Source of the DNA: Patescibacteria group bacterium
GTDB lineage: Bacteria; Patescibacteriota; Gracilibacteria; UM-FILTER-43-11
Direction: 5' to 3'
Length of the DNA stretch: 64,000 bases
Assembly: GCA_018817125.1 (NCBI GenBank)
Contig: JAHIUN010000002.1
Location: 124,001-188,000, forward strand
Below, one piece after another: positions 1-8,771 of this stretch (its first letter is position 1; each line of letters opens with the position of its first letter). The notes under the pieces are model-generated. The model saw nothing but the letters and a program-made list of their open reading frames with translations. It made no database searches and was not told where the DNA came from. The position numbers were made by a program, and so were the translations under genes.

Positions 1-1
1 T

Positions 2-895
2 AAGTCATGCCAGCCAAAACAGCCCGGCATCGCAGATACAGGCGGAGCGCAGGGCGGGAAAGGTGGACCGGATGATGGCGATAAAAAACCATGGCATCCT
101 AATTTAGTTCCATCGGATGATTTTGATAAGGCCCCGGAAGAATATGTGGATATAGCTAAATGCCGTGAACTCCTTTTCAGGATGACAGGTGATCCGAATT
201 GCAAATCCGCTTTAACAGATGAAGAAGTTTTGGAGAAGGCGCATCAAATTGAAACAGAAAGGCGGATAGCTAAAGCTGAGGAGATTATTGATTCCTTTTG
301 CATAAGCAATTTACAAGATCAGGATGCAATTCGGAATATTGTTTTAAAGGGATATTTGGAAGTAAAAGAGGTTGAAGGATGGGCTATGTGGCTTAATGAT
401 CCCAAAAACGATGCCTCTATATCTATAAATCTCATTGAAAAACCTCCTTGCGTAGAATTCCCAGAAAAAACACCTACAGAAAAGGAGATTGAAAGAATGA
501 CCAAGGAAAATAATTTTTCGGATATCCTTAAGATCCATATTAATCAAATGCGTGAAGAAGTAAGAGCTGCCGGTATCGTGGATGAATTCGATGAACTATT
601 TGAACTTACGGAACGCATGCCCGAGCAAATCAAAAACATAGAAAATCCAATTGAGCGGAAGCTGATGGCTTGCAGGATGATGTATAAATTTACTATGATC
701 ACGAGATCATTACAAAATCTCACATTCCCTTCGCATATTGAAGAAAGTTTGAATGCTACAGGAATACTGGGTAGAAAATTGGAGCAACTTGAATATATTT
801 TAGTTGATTTTGCTAGAACTCAGGGGGTGCTTAATCTTAATGAGACTGACTGTGCTTTTTTAATAATGGAACGTGATAAAGGAAATTCTGAGTAA
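2..895 (+). CDS. Unknown protein, C-terminal part (gene enters from left edge)
   Basis: The frame is open from base 2, so the protein is longer than the 249 residues after the internal GTG at 146, and its true start lies outside the window. The visible part opens with a low-complexity Gly/Asp/Lys-rich stretch (about residues 13-30), then Pro-rich spacing, then a mostly helical, highly charged region. I see no signal peptide, membrane segment or catalytic motif in this part. It ends with TAA at 895, just before the purL promoter. I do not recognise the family. A helical scaffold or regulatory protein with a flexible N-terminal linker is the most that can be said. Confidence 0.75.
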   Translation, partial: KSCQPKQPGIADTGGAQGGKGGPDDGDKKPWHPNLVPSDDFDKAPEEYVDIAKCRELLFRMTGDPNCKSALTDEEVLEKAHQIETERRIAKAEEIIDSFCISNLQDQDAIRNIVLKGYLEVKEVEGWAMWLNDPKNDASISINLIEKPPCVEFPEKTPTEKEIERMTKENNFSDILKIHINQMREEVRAAGIVDEFDELFELTERMPEQIKNIENPIERKLMACRMMYKFTMITRSLQNLTFPSHIEESLNATGILGRKLEQLEYILVDFARTQGVLNLNETDCAFLIMERDKGNSE

Positions 896-903
896 TTTTC
901 CCC

Positions 904-932
904 TTTAGCCATCTTTATTATTCCTCTATAAT
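904..932 (+). promoter_or_regulatory. purL promoter, TTTAGC-17-TATAAT
   Basis: A perfect TATAAT (927-932) lies 17 nt downstream of a weak TTTAGC (904-909). Transcription would start near 939, at the beginning of the inverted-repeat leader. Bases 921-955 are nearly identical (one A/G difference seen) to the promoter and leader start of efp on the other strand (38378-38412). Confidence 0.6.
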
Positions 933-944
933 AATCGTGCTTTT

Positions 945-1066
945 TTATTGTGGGAATGGTGGGAGTTGTGCGATTTGTGAGAGTCGCGGGAAAAACACAC
1001 TTTTCGTGGTTATCTCAAAGCTCACACAACTCCTGCAACTCACACAACTCCCATTTATCACAACAA
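945..1066 (+). repeat. Inverted-repeat leader of purL
   Basis: The left arm (about 947-985) has words such as GTGGGAGTTGTG. The right arm (about 1022-1066) has the complementary CACACAACTCCCATTTATCACAAC. The arms can fold into a long interrupted stem that ends about 7 nt before the purL ATG. An ATG-initiated extension of purL from 950 runs through this repeat and is judged non-coding. Confidence 0.65.
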
Positions 1067-1072
1067 AAAATT

Positions 1073-3436
1073 ATGCCAGAAATTTTAGAATTCTCAAAAA
1101 TGAGCGACGAGGAAGTCGCAAACAAGCTGAAGGAATACCGGATTGTTCTTAAAGTATCTGAAGCCCGCCATATCGAGGAAATATTAGGCCGTCCCCCCAC
1201 GCTCACCGAAGCCGTGATCTGGGGCATACAGGGCTCGGAACATTCCTCCTATAAAAGTTCACGCCCGTTTTTAAAAACCCTTCCCACCAAAGCGCCCAAT
1301 GTCATCCTGGGGCCGGTGGAAGACGCGGGGGTGGTGGAGTTCGCGCGCGACGGAAATGACCGGTGGGGACTTGTTATGTCCCATGAAAGCCACAATCACC
1401 CCAGTCAGATCGTGCCCTACGAAGGTGCGGCCACGGGGATTGGCGGGAATGTGCGCGACGTGTGCTGTATGGGAGCCAAAGTTATCGGATGCTTAGATTC
1501 TTTGCGGTTCGGAAGCTTAGAAAATAACGAATCCCGCCTGATCGCCAACGAAGTGGTGCGGGGGATCGCCGGGTACGGCAATCCGATCGGCGTGCCGAAT
1601 TTGGGCGGAGACGTGCGCTTTGAATCGTCTTTCGATGACAACTGTCTGGTGAATGTGCTGACCTTCGGAATTGTGAAAGAAAGTGAACTCATTCATTCCT
1701 ACGCGCCGGATGAGGCGGCGGAGGTAGGGTACGACATGATCACTGTCGGTAAACCGACGGATAACAGCGGAATGGGGGGTGCTTCCTTTGCCAGTATCGA
1801 ACTGGACGAAGAGGATAAAGAAGCGAACAAGGGCGCGGTCCAGGAGCCGAATCCGTTTTTAAAGCGCCATATTTTAGCTTCGACTTACGATTTGTTTAAA
1901 CGTTTGAAAGAAAAAGGAAAACTGGATAAGGTCGGCTTTAAAGACATGGGCGCTGGCGGGAATATGTGCGCCACGGTGGAATTGGTGGCCAAAAAAGGGT
2001 TCGGAGCCGAGATCGATTTGGATAATATCCCCGTTTCCATGCCCAACCTGCACCCCAGTGTGATTGCCTGTAGTGAAACACAGGAGCGTTTTACCTGGGT
2101 GTGTCATCCGGAGCTGACGCAGATGATTTTAGACCATTACAATAAAAAATGGGAACTCGGTTCCGTGGCCGAAAACGCCCGGGCAGCGTTGGTGGGAAAG
2201 GTCACTAAAAACGATCATTACATACTCTGGTATAAGGGCGAAAAAGTCTGTGACGCGAAAGCGACCGACATCACCGAAGGGCTGAAATATGACCGTCCGG
2301 TTCAGGAAAAACCATTCGAAGGAAAAGAACCGGTAATCGATGAGGGTGCGCTTGACATGAACAAAATTTTTGTTCAACTTTTAGAATCGGAAAACGTTTC
2401 CGGCCGTTATGCCATTTACAACAAATACGATAAAGACGTCCAGGGTAATTCCATCATTGAAGCGGGCGAAGCCGATGCAGGTGTGGTGGCGCCGCTCCTG
2501 GAAAAAGAGGGAGTGGGACCGGAAGCGCAGAAAGTCGGGGTCGCTGTCAGTCAGGACGGCAATTCCCGTTATTCCAGAATCTCCCCGTACTGGCAGGCAG
2601 CGAATGCGGTGGCGGAATCGATGAGGAATGTGGCTGCGGTGGGAGCCCGTCCGATTGCATTATCAGATTGTCTGGACTACAACAATCCCGAAAAACCCGA
2701 ACTGATGTGGGAATTTACGGAAGGGATCCGCGGGATTGTGGACGCGTGTAAAGGATTGCCTTTAAAAGATCATCCCGAAAACCCAACGCCTATCATCTCC
2801 GGAAACGTGAGCTTGTATAACTCGGTTGATGCTACTGCCATGATCGGCTGCGCGGGTGTGATTGATGACTATAAAAAGGCGGTCACCATGCAGTTGAAAG
2901 GGGCAGGAAACCGATTGTTTTTAATCGGTGAGCGCAAAAACGAGTTAGGCGGCAGTGAATTTTACCGCTTGCTCGGTGAGTTGGGCGCCAATGTGCCGAC
3001 CGTTGATTTTGAGCAGGCGAAAAAAGAGATCTACACTGTCATCGACGCGATTGATGAAGGGCTCGTTCAGTCCGCCCACGATATTTCGGAAGGCGGCTTG
3101 GCGGTGACTCTGGCCGAAATGGCTATGCCCCACGACCGGATCGGCGGCGGAAAACTGGGCATGCGGGCCGAGATTGCAAACACAGGTTCATCAGATCTGA
3201 AACCTTTTCAGAAAGCTTTTTCCGAAACCGGCGGATTTGTGGTTGAGGTCAAACATGATGATGTAGAAAAATTCAAAGCGTTGTGTGAAAAAGGAGGGGT
3301 TAAACCGATCTTCCTCGGCGAGGTGACCAGTGAACCCGCTTTCGAGATCACTCACAACGGTGAGCCGTTCATCACTCAGTTCCTCCAGAATATCCAGGCG
3401 TCATGGATGGAGAGTTTGGCGAAGAAGCTTAAGTAA
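1073..3436 (+). CDS. purL: Phosphoribosylformylglycinamidine synthase, PurL subunit
   Basis: The product makes FGAM from FGAR, ATP and ammonia in purine synthesis, acting in the cytoplasm with PurQ (glutaminase) and PurS. At 787 residues it fits the small, PurQ/PurS-dependent PurL type. Visible motifs are SEHSSYKSSR, SHNHPSQIVPYEGAATG, GGNVRDV and, in the second half, SAHDISEGGLAVTLAE. The start at 1073 (MPEILEF) is preferred over an upstream ATG at 950 because bases 945-1066 are an inverted repeat and the extension has no homology to the family. There is no SD, only an A-rich AACAAAAAATT leader. Its partner is the PurQ-PurS fusion at 44591, more than 41 kb away. A copy of the 17-bp palindrome lies at 2359-2375. 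Confidence 0.95.
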   Translation: MPEILEFSKMSDEEVANKLKEYRIVLKVSEARHIEEILGRPPTLTEAVIWGIQGSEHSSYKSSRPFLKTLPTKAPNVILGPVEDAGVVEFARDGNDRWGLVMSHESHNHPSQIVPYEGAATGIGGNVRDVCCMGAKVIGCLDSLRFGSLENNESRLIANEVVRGIAGYGNPIGVPNLGGDVRFESSFDDNCLVNVLTFGIVKESELIHSYAPDEAAEVGYDMITVGKPTDNSGMGGASFASIELDEEDKEANKGAVQEPNPFLKRHILASTYDLFKRLKEKGKLDKVGFKDMGAGGNMCATVELVAKKGFGAEIDLDNIPVSMPNLHPSVIACSETQERFTWVCHPELTQMILDHYNKKWELGSVAENARAALVGKVTKNDHYILWYKGEKVCDAKATDITEGLKYDRPVQEKPFEGKEPVIDEGALDMNKIFVQLLESENVSGRYAIYNKYDKDVQGNSIIEAGEADAGVVAPLLEKEGVGPEAQKVGVAVSQDGNSRYSRISPYWQAANAVAESMRNVAAVGARPIALSDCLDYNNPEKPELMWEFTEGIRGIVDACKGLPLKDHPENPTPIISGNVSLYNSVDATAMIGCAGVIDDYKKAVTMQLKGAGNRLFLIGERKNELGGSEFYRLLGELGANVPTVDFEQAKKEIYTVIDAIDEGLVQSAHDISEGGLAVTLAEMAMPHDRIGGGKLGMRAEIANTGSSDLKPFQKAFSETGGFVVEVKHDDVEKFKALCEKGGVKPIFLGEVTSEPAFEITHNGEPFITQFLQNIQASWMESLAKKLK
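2359..2375 (+). repeat. 17-bp intragenic palindrome, copy 1 (purL)
   Basis: GAACAAAATTTTTGTTC is a perfect 8-1-8 palindrome read in frame as N-K-I-F-V-Q. Related copies are at 4661, 6109, 12837, 44238, 48450 and 49558. Confidence 0.6.
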
Positions 3437-3444
3437 GTTATAAT
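3416..3444 (+). promoter_or_regulatory. Promoter of the SLH protein gene, TTGGCG-17-TATAAT
   Basis: TTGGCG (3416-3421) and TATAAT (3439-3444) are spaced by 17 nt, overlapping the end of purL. The leader to the ATG at 3471 is short and A/T-rich, with no SD and no inverted repeat. Confidence 0.65.
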
Positions 3445-3470
3445 AGGTTCCTTTAAAACATAATATATTT

Positions 3471-5606
3471 ATGATGAATACAAAATTTGTTCATTCCTCC
3501 ATTCCAGTCGGAATGACAATCATGATATTGGTTGTTTTTCTGTTAACAGGAATTCCTGTTAACGCGACCACATCAGGCAGTAGCGGGTACAATGCTCCGA
3601 TTCTTATGAACTCTATGAATTTTAAGGCCACCTTAGAAAACGGGGCGGTTCATACCAGCTGGACGCCTTACGCCCCGAATGGGTTTAATTATTATAAAGT
3701 CATCCGTTCAACCACCAACCCCGACCCTGTTTATCCAGACGACAGTTATATAAAAGCGGACAGCAATCCGGATGCATCCAGTTATGTCGACCTTAGCCCA
3801 AAATCAGAAACGGCCTATTACCGCGTCTGTTCTATTGCCAGTCCAAACCGGTACTGCAGTAATGTGATTACGATTAATGGCTCCGGTAGCGCATCAGTAT
3901 CAAATCCAGACTTGATTGAGTCAGCTACCTTAACACTTAGCGGAAAAATAGAAGAAGGGAAGGTTCGTTTGAGCTGGACGGCGGATCGCAGCTGTCCTAA
4001 TGGATTCAAAATTGCAAAAAGTAATCTGCATGAAAATCCAACTTATCCAGCCATGTCCGGAGATACCTATCGATACCTTTCAGATCCGGACGCGAAAGAA
4101 CTTTTGGATGATAAGCTAGAGGCCGGTAAAACGTATCATTACAGAGTGTGTCAGTATAACGGCTCAGGAGGATGTATTAGTTATAGCAATCAGGTGTCAT
4201 TTGCAATTTCAGGTTCAGCTTCAGATGCAGACAAAGAAGAGGCTGATGTTATTGAGCCTGCTACAATTACTCTGGTTGGCAACGTTGAGGAAGGGTTTTT
4301 AAAGCTTGAATGGCTACTGGAAGGCAGTTCTCCGAATGGATTTAAAATCGCAAAAAGCACCGTTAATGAAAATCCGACCTGCCCTCCTATGGACGGGGAT
4401 ACCTATAAGTATTTAAGCAGTTATACAACTCGTCAGCTCAGAGATTTTAACGTAAGTGCGGGAAAGACTTACCATTACCGTGTGTGCCAATACGATGGTT
4501 CCGGAGGATGCATCAGTTACAGCAACGCGGTCGCGTTAACAGCCCCGGGCAATTTTGTAAGTGCGAAAGAAACGACACCAACATACGAAGAAGCGACTGG
4601 TGAAAAAGAGGTGAGTGATACGAATTATCATCAATATAAAACAGCGGTTGAGTATTTGTTGAACAAAAAAATTGTTCAAGGATATGACGATGGCACGTTT
4701 AGACCGGACAATCTGATCAACCGTGCCGAGTTTATGAAGATCGTCATTGGCGCAAAGTATAGTCAGGATTACATCAGCGTAAGTTCGGGGGGTAATTGTT
4801 TCTCCGATGTCAGAGCCGAATGGTTTGCTCCTTACGTTTGTATAGCCAAAGACGAAGGCATCGTAGGCGGCTATCCGGACGGCACCTTCCAGCCTGGCCA
4901 GAATATCAGTTTCGCAGAAGCTGCCAAGATCCTTGCGGAAACTTACGGTTTAAATGTTACAAAAGGCGGCAGTTGGTATGAGGGTTACGTAAAGGCTCTT
5001 CAGGAGAATAACTATATTCCTTCAACAGTTGGCACAGTAGGTAAAACGATCACCCGTGCGGAAATGGCAGAGCTGATCTGGCGCATTAAAGAAGAAAAAA
5101 GAGATCAGGCGTCATCCACACTGATTCAGGGTGATGTGATTATGGAGAGCGGGGAGTATGCCGGCTGGAAAGAGTATTCAGGAGATGGTTTTTCATTTTA
5201 TCATCCTAATTGGTACCAAGGCATAAAATGGGGGCGAGTCACTTTAACGGAGGAATTGGATTTTTATCAAAATTTCAATACGCCGAATTACATGGCGATA
5301 GATACCTATATGCATGTCTATACAGTGGCGGGTTCAAATTTGAACACAAGTGTCTGGTTCGATCATCCATTTGTCTCATCTCAGGAGCTCACTATCAATG
5401 GGGTGAAAGTGCTTAAGCGCCATTTCCGAGCCCCTCGCGGTACGGTCGTAAGCGGTCGTACAACAGGGGAGAACGAAAACATCACCATTTATACTTATCA
5501 ATTAGATGGTAAGGTAGCAGTGCTTCATTACTTCAATGCTTATGGCAGCGAGAATAAAGACGTTGAGATTTTCTACAAAATAGCAGAAAGCTTCCGAATC
5601 AAATAA
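3471..5606 (+). CDS. Secreted surface protein with three Fn3-like repeats and three SLH domains
   Basis: This 711-residue protein has an N-terminal hydrophobic signal segment (about residues 12-32). Three related modules follow (about 45-140, 145-250, 260-360), each with a NG(F)xxxK..(R/K)S(T/N)..(N)P..P pattern and a Y(H)YRVC ending, Fn3-like in layout. Residues about 380-540 hold three SLH motifs (for example GYDDGTFRPDNLINRAEFMK and GYPDGTFQPGQNISFAEAAK), which normally bind secondary cell-wall polymers. The C-terminal 150 residues (GFSFYHPNWY...) form an unrecognised globular domain. The Fn3-like module recurs at the C-terminus of the FecR protein at 19936. Probably a cell-surface protein; its binding partner is unknown. 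Confidence 0.85.
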   Translation: MMNTKFVHSSIPVGMTIMILVVFLLTGIPVNATTSGSSGYNAPILMNSMNFKATLENGAVHTSWTPYAPNGFNYYKVIRSTTNPDPVYPDDSYIKADSNPDASSYVDLSPKSETAYYRVCSIASPNRYCSNVITINGSGSASVSNPDLIESATLTLSGKIEEGKVRLSWTADRSCPNGFKIAKSNLHENPTYPAMSGDTYRYLSDPDAKELLDDKLEAGKTYHYRVCQYNGSGGCISYSNQVSFAISGSASDADKEEADVIEPATITLVGNVEEGFLKLEWLLEGSSPNGFKIAKSTVNENPTCPPMDGDTYKYLSSYTTRQLRDFNVSAGKTYHYRVCQYDGSGGCISYSNAVALTAPGNFVSAKETTPTYEEATGEKEVSDTNYHQYKTAVEYLLNKKIVQGYDDGTFRPDNLINRAEFMKIVIGAKYSQDYISVSSGGNCFSDVRAEWFAPYVCIAKDEGIVGGYPDGTFQPGQNISFAEAAKILAETYGLNVTKGGSWYEGYVKALQENNYIPSTVGTVGKTITRAEMAELIWRIKEEKRDQASSTLIQGDVIMESGEYAGWKEYSGDGFSFYHPNWYQGIKWGRVTLTEELDFYQNFNTPNYMAIDTYMHVYTVAGSNLNTSVWFDHPFVSSQELTINGVKVLKRHFRAPRGTVVSGRTTGENENITIYTYQLDGKVAVLHYFNAYGSENKDVEIFYKIAESFRIK
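4661..4677 (+). repeat. 17-bp intragenic palindrome, copy 2 (SLH protein gene)
   Basis: GAACAAAAAAATTGTTC. With flanking bases it has perfect 8-nt arms TTGAACAA and TTGTTCAA around AAAAA. In frame it reads L-N-K-K-I-V-Q. Confidence 0.6.
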
Positions 5607-5738
5607 TTACAAATTGGGGGTCTGCCCACCTACGATAAAGCTCCGGTGGGCGGGGGTCTAATGGGGGACCAAATTGTTAAAAAACATATTACAACCAATC
5701 TGAACCCAATTTGAACCCCAATCTGAACCCCAGTTAGG
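5607..5738 (+). repeat. Inverted-repeat leader of holA with an inner palindrome
   Basis: The left arm has AATTGGGGGTCT and AATGGGGGACCAAATTG. The right arm (about 5693-5738) is a tandem of AATCTGAACCC-type words complementary to it. A separate GCCCACC...GGTGGGC hairpin (5622-5652) sits inside the left arm, as if inserted. The element ends about 6 nt before the holA ATG. Confidence 0.6.
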
Positions 5739-5743
5739 AAAAT

Positions 5744-6772
5744 ATGAAAAACAATTTGTTTTTATTCACCGGCGACGACACTTTCCTCCTTCATGCTCAG
5801 ATGAAGTCGTGGGAAGAGGCCTTTAAGGAAAAACACGGGGATATGAATTTGATTGTTTTGGATGGCTCAACAATGGAAGTGGGTGAGATGATTGCACAGA
5901 CTGAGACGATGCCGTTTTTAGGTGAGAAGCGCCTTATTTTTATTGAAGGACTGCCGGAAGCACCGAAGACGCGCAATGTGGATAAGGTCACCAAAAAAGA
6001 TGAAGCGCGCGATGAGGAGCTTAAAAAATTAGCGGATTATCTGGAGAAGATTCCCGAGACCAGTGTGGTGGTGTTTGTTCAGCCGGCTCCGGATAAGCGG
6101 AAATCATTGTACAAAAAAATTGTTCAACTAGCTACCGTCAAAGAATTCATTCCGCTTACAGGTATTTCTCTAAGTCAGTGGGTCCAAAATCAGGCCAAAG
6201 TGCATGGCACCTCCATCAGTTCCGGAGAGGCTGAATATCTTACCTCTCTCGCCGGACAGGATTTGTGGCGCATCGATCAGGAGCTCCGTAAGCTCAGTGC
6301 TTATTTAGAAGGACAGCCTATTGACCGGAAATCCATTGATTGCCTTGTCATTCACACGATTGAGGCAAATGTGTTCCATCTAACCGATGCTCTGGGCGTC
6401 AAGGATTACCGAAAGGCTGTCCAGAACCTTCATCGCACCATGGCAGCCGGCGAAAATCTGCGTCAGACCTTTTACATGATCGTCCGCCAATTCCGATTAT
6501 TTCTGCAGGTGGGCGGGTATTTAAACCATTACCCCAACACCAGCCCCGCCAACATCGCCACTTCTCTTAAAATCCACCCTTTTGTGGCCAAAAACACCAT
6601 GGGTCAGCTGAAACATTTTAAACTCGAGGAGCTCAAAAGCGCTTATGAACGACTGCTCGACATCGACGTAGCCCTAAAGACCAGTGGCATCCGCATCACC
6701 ACCGATGATCAGGATGAACTGGCGATGGCGATTGAGCGGTTTATACTGAGGTTCTGCGCGACGGCAAAATAA
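5744..6772 (+). CDS. holA: DNA polymerase III delta subunit
   Basis: Clamp-loader delta subunit, which opens the sliding clamp during replication. The 342-residue protein begins with FLFTGDDTFLLHAQMKSW, the family's usual degenerate P-loop start. It contains the MPFLGEKRLIFIEGLP segment and the delta-type C-terminal helical domain (LREMY-like region LRQTFYMIVRQFRLFLQV). The length fits the family. The ATG at 5744 follows an A-rich stretch without SD, at the foot of an inverted-repeat leader. It converges on the ORF6N gene with 3 nt between stop codons. A one-mismatch copy of the intragenic palindrome is at 6107-6127. Confidence 0.9.
   Translation: MKNNLFLFTGDDTFLLHAQMKSWEEAFKEKHGDMNLIVLDGSTMEVGEMIAQTETMPFLGEKRLIFIEGLPEAPKTRNVDKVTKKDEARDEELKKLADYLEKIPETSVVVFVQPAPDKRKSLYKKIVQLATVKEFIPLTGISLSQWVQNQAKVHGTSISSGEAEYLTSLAGQDLWRIDQELRKLSAYLEGQPIDRKSIDCLVIHTIEANVFHLTDALGVKDYRKAVQNLHRTMAAGENLRQTFYMIVRQFRLFLQVGGYLNHYPNTSPANIATSLKIHPFVAKNTMGQLKHFKLEELKSAYERLLDIDVALKTSGIRITTDDQDELAMAIERFILRFCATAK
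6107..6127 (+). repeat. Intragenic palindrome, copy 3 (holA), one arm mismatch
   Basis: TTGTACAA-AAAAA-TTGTTCAA has the same size and spacer as copy 2 with one arm mismatch. In frame it reads L-Y-K-K-I-V-Q-L. Confidence 0.5.
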
Positions 6773-6775
6773 CGG

Positions 6776-7348
6776 TTACTCAAGTCTGAATCCTATTCTC
6801 CGGTCGTCATCGATCGGTTTCGCCATTTTTTCAATGGCTTTCCAGATACGATGGATCTCCTGATCCGTTTTGCCGGATTTTTTAAGCACAAATGAACGAA
6901 GTTCCGATACGATTTTGGCCAGTTCTTTATTGGATTCCAACGTATGCCGGAAACGGACAAAAGCGCGCATGATCTCGATATTAACCTTAATCGCCTGGGG
7001 GCTCCGGAGGACACTGGAAAGCATGGCGACGCCTTGTTCAGTGAATATGTAAGGTAAATATTTTCTGTGCTTTCCGCGGCCTTTTGATATCACAATTTGT
7101 GATGTCAAAGCGGTCGGGTTTAAGGTCACAAATTGTGACCTTAAAAAATTGGCTTCTTCGGCATTAAGCTGGAACATGAAGTCTTCAGGAAATCGTTCAA
7201 GGTTACGTTTAACGGCTTGGTTTAAAATTCTTGTCTCTATACCATAAAGCTCCGCCAGATCACAGTCCAGCATCACTTTCTGGTCACGGATGATATAGAT
7301 AATACGCTCAAGACGGCTGATGGGTACAATAGAGGATGTCTTTTTTAT
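6776..7348 (-). CDS. ORF6N/KilA-N-type DNA-binding domain protein, start codon uncertain
   Basis: The region MLDCDLAELYGIETRILNQAVKRN is the N-terminal core of ORF6N-domain proteins, often phage- or mobile-element-linked DNA-binding proteins. Later segments (YIFTEQGVAMLSSVLRS, INIEIMRAFVRFR-like) also fit, and the C-terminus is a coiled region. The family normally begins about 20 residues upstream of the GTG at 7274-7276, and that stretch (ISRLERIIYIIRDQK) is present in frame. The only initiators there are ATA (7346-7348) or ATT; a TGA lies just above. So the gene either uses a non-canonical start, or lost its ATG and restarts at GTG 7276. It converges with holA. A REP palindrome lies just upstream. 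Confidence 0.7.
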   Translation of the reverse strand: MKKTSSIVPISRLERIIYIIRDQKVMLDCDLAELYGIETRILNQAVKRNLERFPEDFMFQLNAEEANFLRSQFVTLNPTALTSQIVISKGRGKHRKYLPYIFTEQGVAMLSSVLRSPQAIKVNIEIMRAFVRFRHTLESNKELAKIVSELRSFVLKKSGKTDQEIHRIWKAIEKMAKPIDDDRRIGFRLE

Positions 7349-7369
7349 GATTCAAAAAAACCAATTGTC

Positions 7370-7390
7370 ATCCTGAATTTAGTTCAGGAT
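7370..7390. repeat. REP-like palindrome ATCCTGAA-N5-TTCAGGAT, copy 1
   Basis: Perfect 8-nt arms around a 5-nt spacer. The same palindrome with a different spacer is at 24158-24178 and a 7-nt-arm variant is at 11119-11137. The stretch 7391-7526 is AT-rich with no convincing gene. Confidence 0.7.
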
Positions 7391-7526
7391 CTAATTATAA
7401 GTGTTTGCGTTAGTAAGTATTTGCTTATGGGTCAAGAAAAAAGCCATACGTTTAAATTGAGATACTTCGTATAAACATGATTAGTTAGCAGATGTAACAA
7501 TAAATTGATCCTTAATTTAGAATTAT

Positions 7527-7841
7527 TTAGGCTATTTTTCCAGAATCAAGATATTCATCGGGATAACTGCTGGCAATAGATGATTGAGAATTATTTCTTA
7601 TATCTTCAAAATTTCCTGTGATTCTTACTCGATAATGACAGGTTGCAAGTCTTTTTAAAATTTCGGCTGGGCATTCTTGATTTGTGCCCCAGTCAACAAG
7701 CTTAATCTGGTCTCCGCTTGTAAATAATGGCATTCTATTTCTAATTAAATCTATTTCGGTAGCGCCACTAGCGATAAGTGCTGCTTCTTCATCTTTTAAG
7801 CCAAGACCCCAACGATGTACGTCACTTGTTTTAGAGGTCAT
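7527..7841 (-). CDS. Small hypothetical protein, 104 aa
   Basis: A soluble 104-residue protein, ATG start at 7841, no signal peptide or membrane segment. It contains two His (DVHRWGLGLK near the N-terminus, TCHYRVRITGNF near residue 69) and two Cys (CPAEIL, ATCHY). I do not recognise the family. It is divergent from the sulfotransferase-like gene and shares its AT-rich composition, unlike the housekeeping genes around it, so the pair may have arrived together. Confidence 0.55.
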   Translation of the reverse strand: MTSKTSDVHRWGLGLKDEEAALIASGATEIDLIRNRMPLFTSGDQIKLVDWGTNQECPAEILKRLATCHYRVRITGNFEDIRNNSQSSIASSYPDEYLDSGKIA

Positions 7842-7905
7842 AGGAAATTATTAAATTTTTCTATTGTCATTATATATGATCTATTATTTTTTGTCAAATT
7901 TATAC

Positions 7906-7934
7906 TTGACTTAAATAATAATTAATTTTATAAT
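7906..7934 (+). promoter_or_regulatory. Near-consensus promoter TTGACT-17-TATAAT
   Basis: TTGACT (7906-7911), 17-nt spacer, TATAAT (7929-7934). The -10 abuts the GTG at 7935, so that GTG cannot be the start of this transcript. The ATG at 7965, about 25 nt downstream of the likely +1, is preferred. Confidence 0.75.
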
Positions 7935-7964
7935 GTGCGCCTAAAAACACAATATTTTAGATTA

Positions 7965-8771
7965 ATGAGCCTCGAAATATCTCCAAAAGATTTAGCAAAA
8001 GATATAAAGTTTTCAGGCGATATTCCTGATATTTATCTTGGAGTAGCTCCCTGCAGGAGTGGAACAACTGCTCAATTGAGAGTATTTGCAGGCGCTGGAA
8101 TAGAGTCTTGGTATCAGCCTATCAAGGCACTTTTACGTTATAGAATAGAGAAAATAAGGTCGTATTTTATGATCCCAAATATTGAAAGAATTTTTCTTAA
8201 GGAAACTCTTGGACCTTATACAGAAGACGAATCAAGTATTGATCCCTTAGAGGTTTTATTGGAAACAGGTATCCCACCTGACCGACTTGCTGTAATAATA
8301 TATATACGAGAAGCTTTAGTTACTGTATGTTCTTGGATTGAACAATTTTCTTTTAATACCGATCCTGATCAATTGGTAAATAATGCCATTTTGGCATTTA
8401 CTACGGTTGATCAAATTGTAAAAAAAGTTGATACTCTTAATATTCGAAATACCACTTTTGACTATAGGGTCTTGGAATTGAATGAAAGTCGAGCAGTTTT
8501 AGAGAAATTTTTTAGCAGTCTTAATTTAGCTCTTCCGGATGAAATTTTTGCTGACTGGTCTCAATTGCCAAAAATAGGAACCCCAGAATCAAATATTTTT
8601 TTTGCCGATGAACCTGAGTTATATATGTCTCAAGATTTTCATAAAAAGGTTAACGAATCTAGCGGATTGAGATATTTTCCTAAAGGGATGTCAAAAATAA
8701 TTGCTAGCTTGTCAAGAGAACAGGTACAAAGATTAATAGATGGAGGAGTTTTTGAAATATATGAAAATTAA
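7965..8771 (+). CDS. P-loop sulfotransferase-like protein
   Basis: The 268-residue protein begins with a strand followed by APCRSGTTAQLRVFAGAGI (about residues 28-46). This matches the PxRSGTT 5'-phosphosulfate-binding loop of PAPS-dependent sulfotransferase-type proteins. A later segment (VIIYIREALVTVCSWIEQF) resembles the 3'-phosphate-binding strand RxP region, but without the usual proline. The start at 7965 is set by the promoter at 7906-7934. After the stop, the +2 frame encodes a further short Leu/Lys/Glu-rich stretch to about 8852, possibly a frameshifted tail. The gene is AT-rich and flanked by a TauE-like exporter. A kinase-like P-loop protein is the alternative. Confidence 0.55.
   Translation: MSLEISPKDLAKDIKFSGDIPDIYLGVAPCRSGTTAQLRVFAGAGIESWYQPIKALLRYRIEKIRSYFMIPNIERIFLKETLGPYTEDESSIDPLEVLLETGIPPDRLAVIIYIREALVTVCSWIEQFSFNTDPDQLVNNAILAFTTVDQIVKKVDTLNIRNTTFDYRVLELNESRAVLEKFFSSLNLALPDEIFADWSQLPKIGTPESNIFFADEPELYMSQDFHKKVNESSGLRYFPKGMSKIIASLSREQVQRLIDGGVFEIYEN

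Noticed and set aside
950-1072. 41-residue N-terminal extension of purL from an upstream ATG
   Set aside because: The segment is an inverted repeat matching other leaders, and the encoded Ser/His/Asn-rich peptide has no place in PurL.
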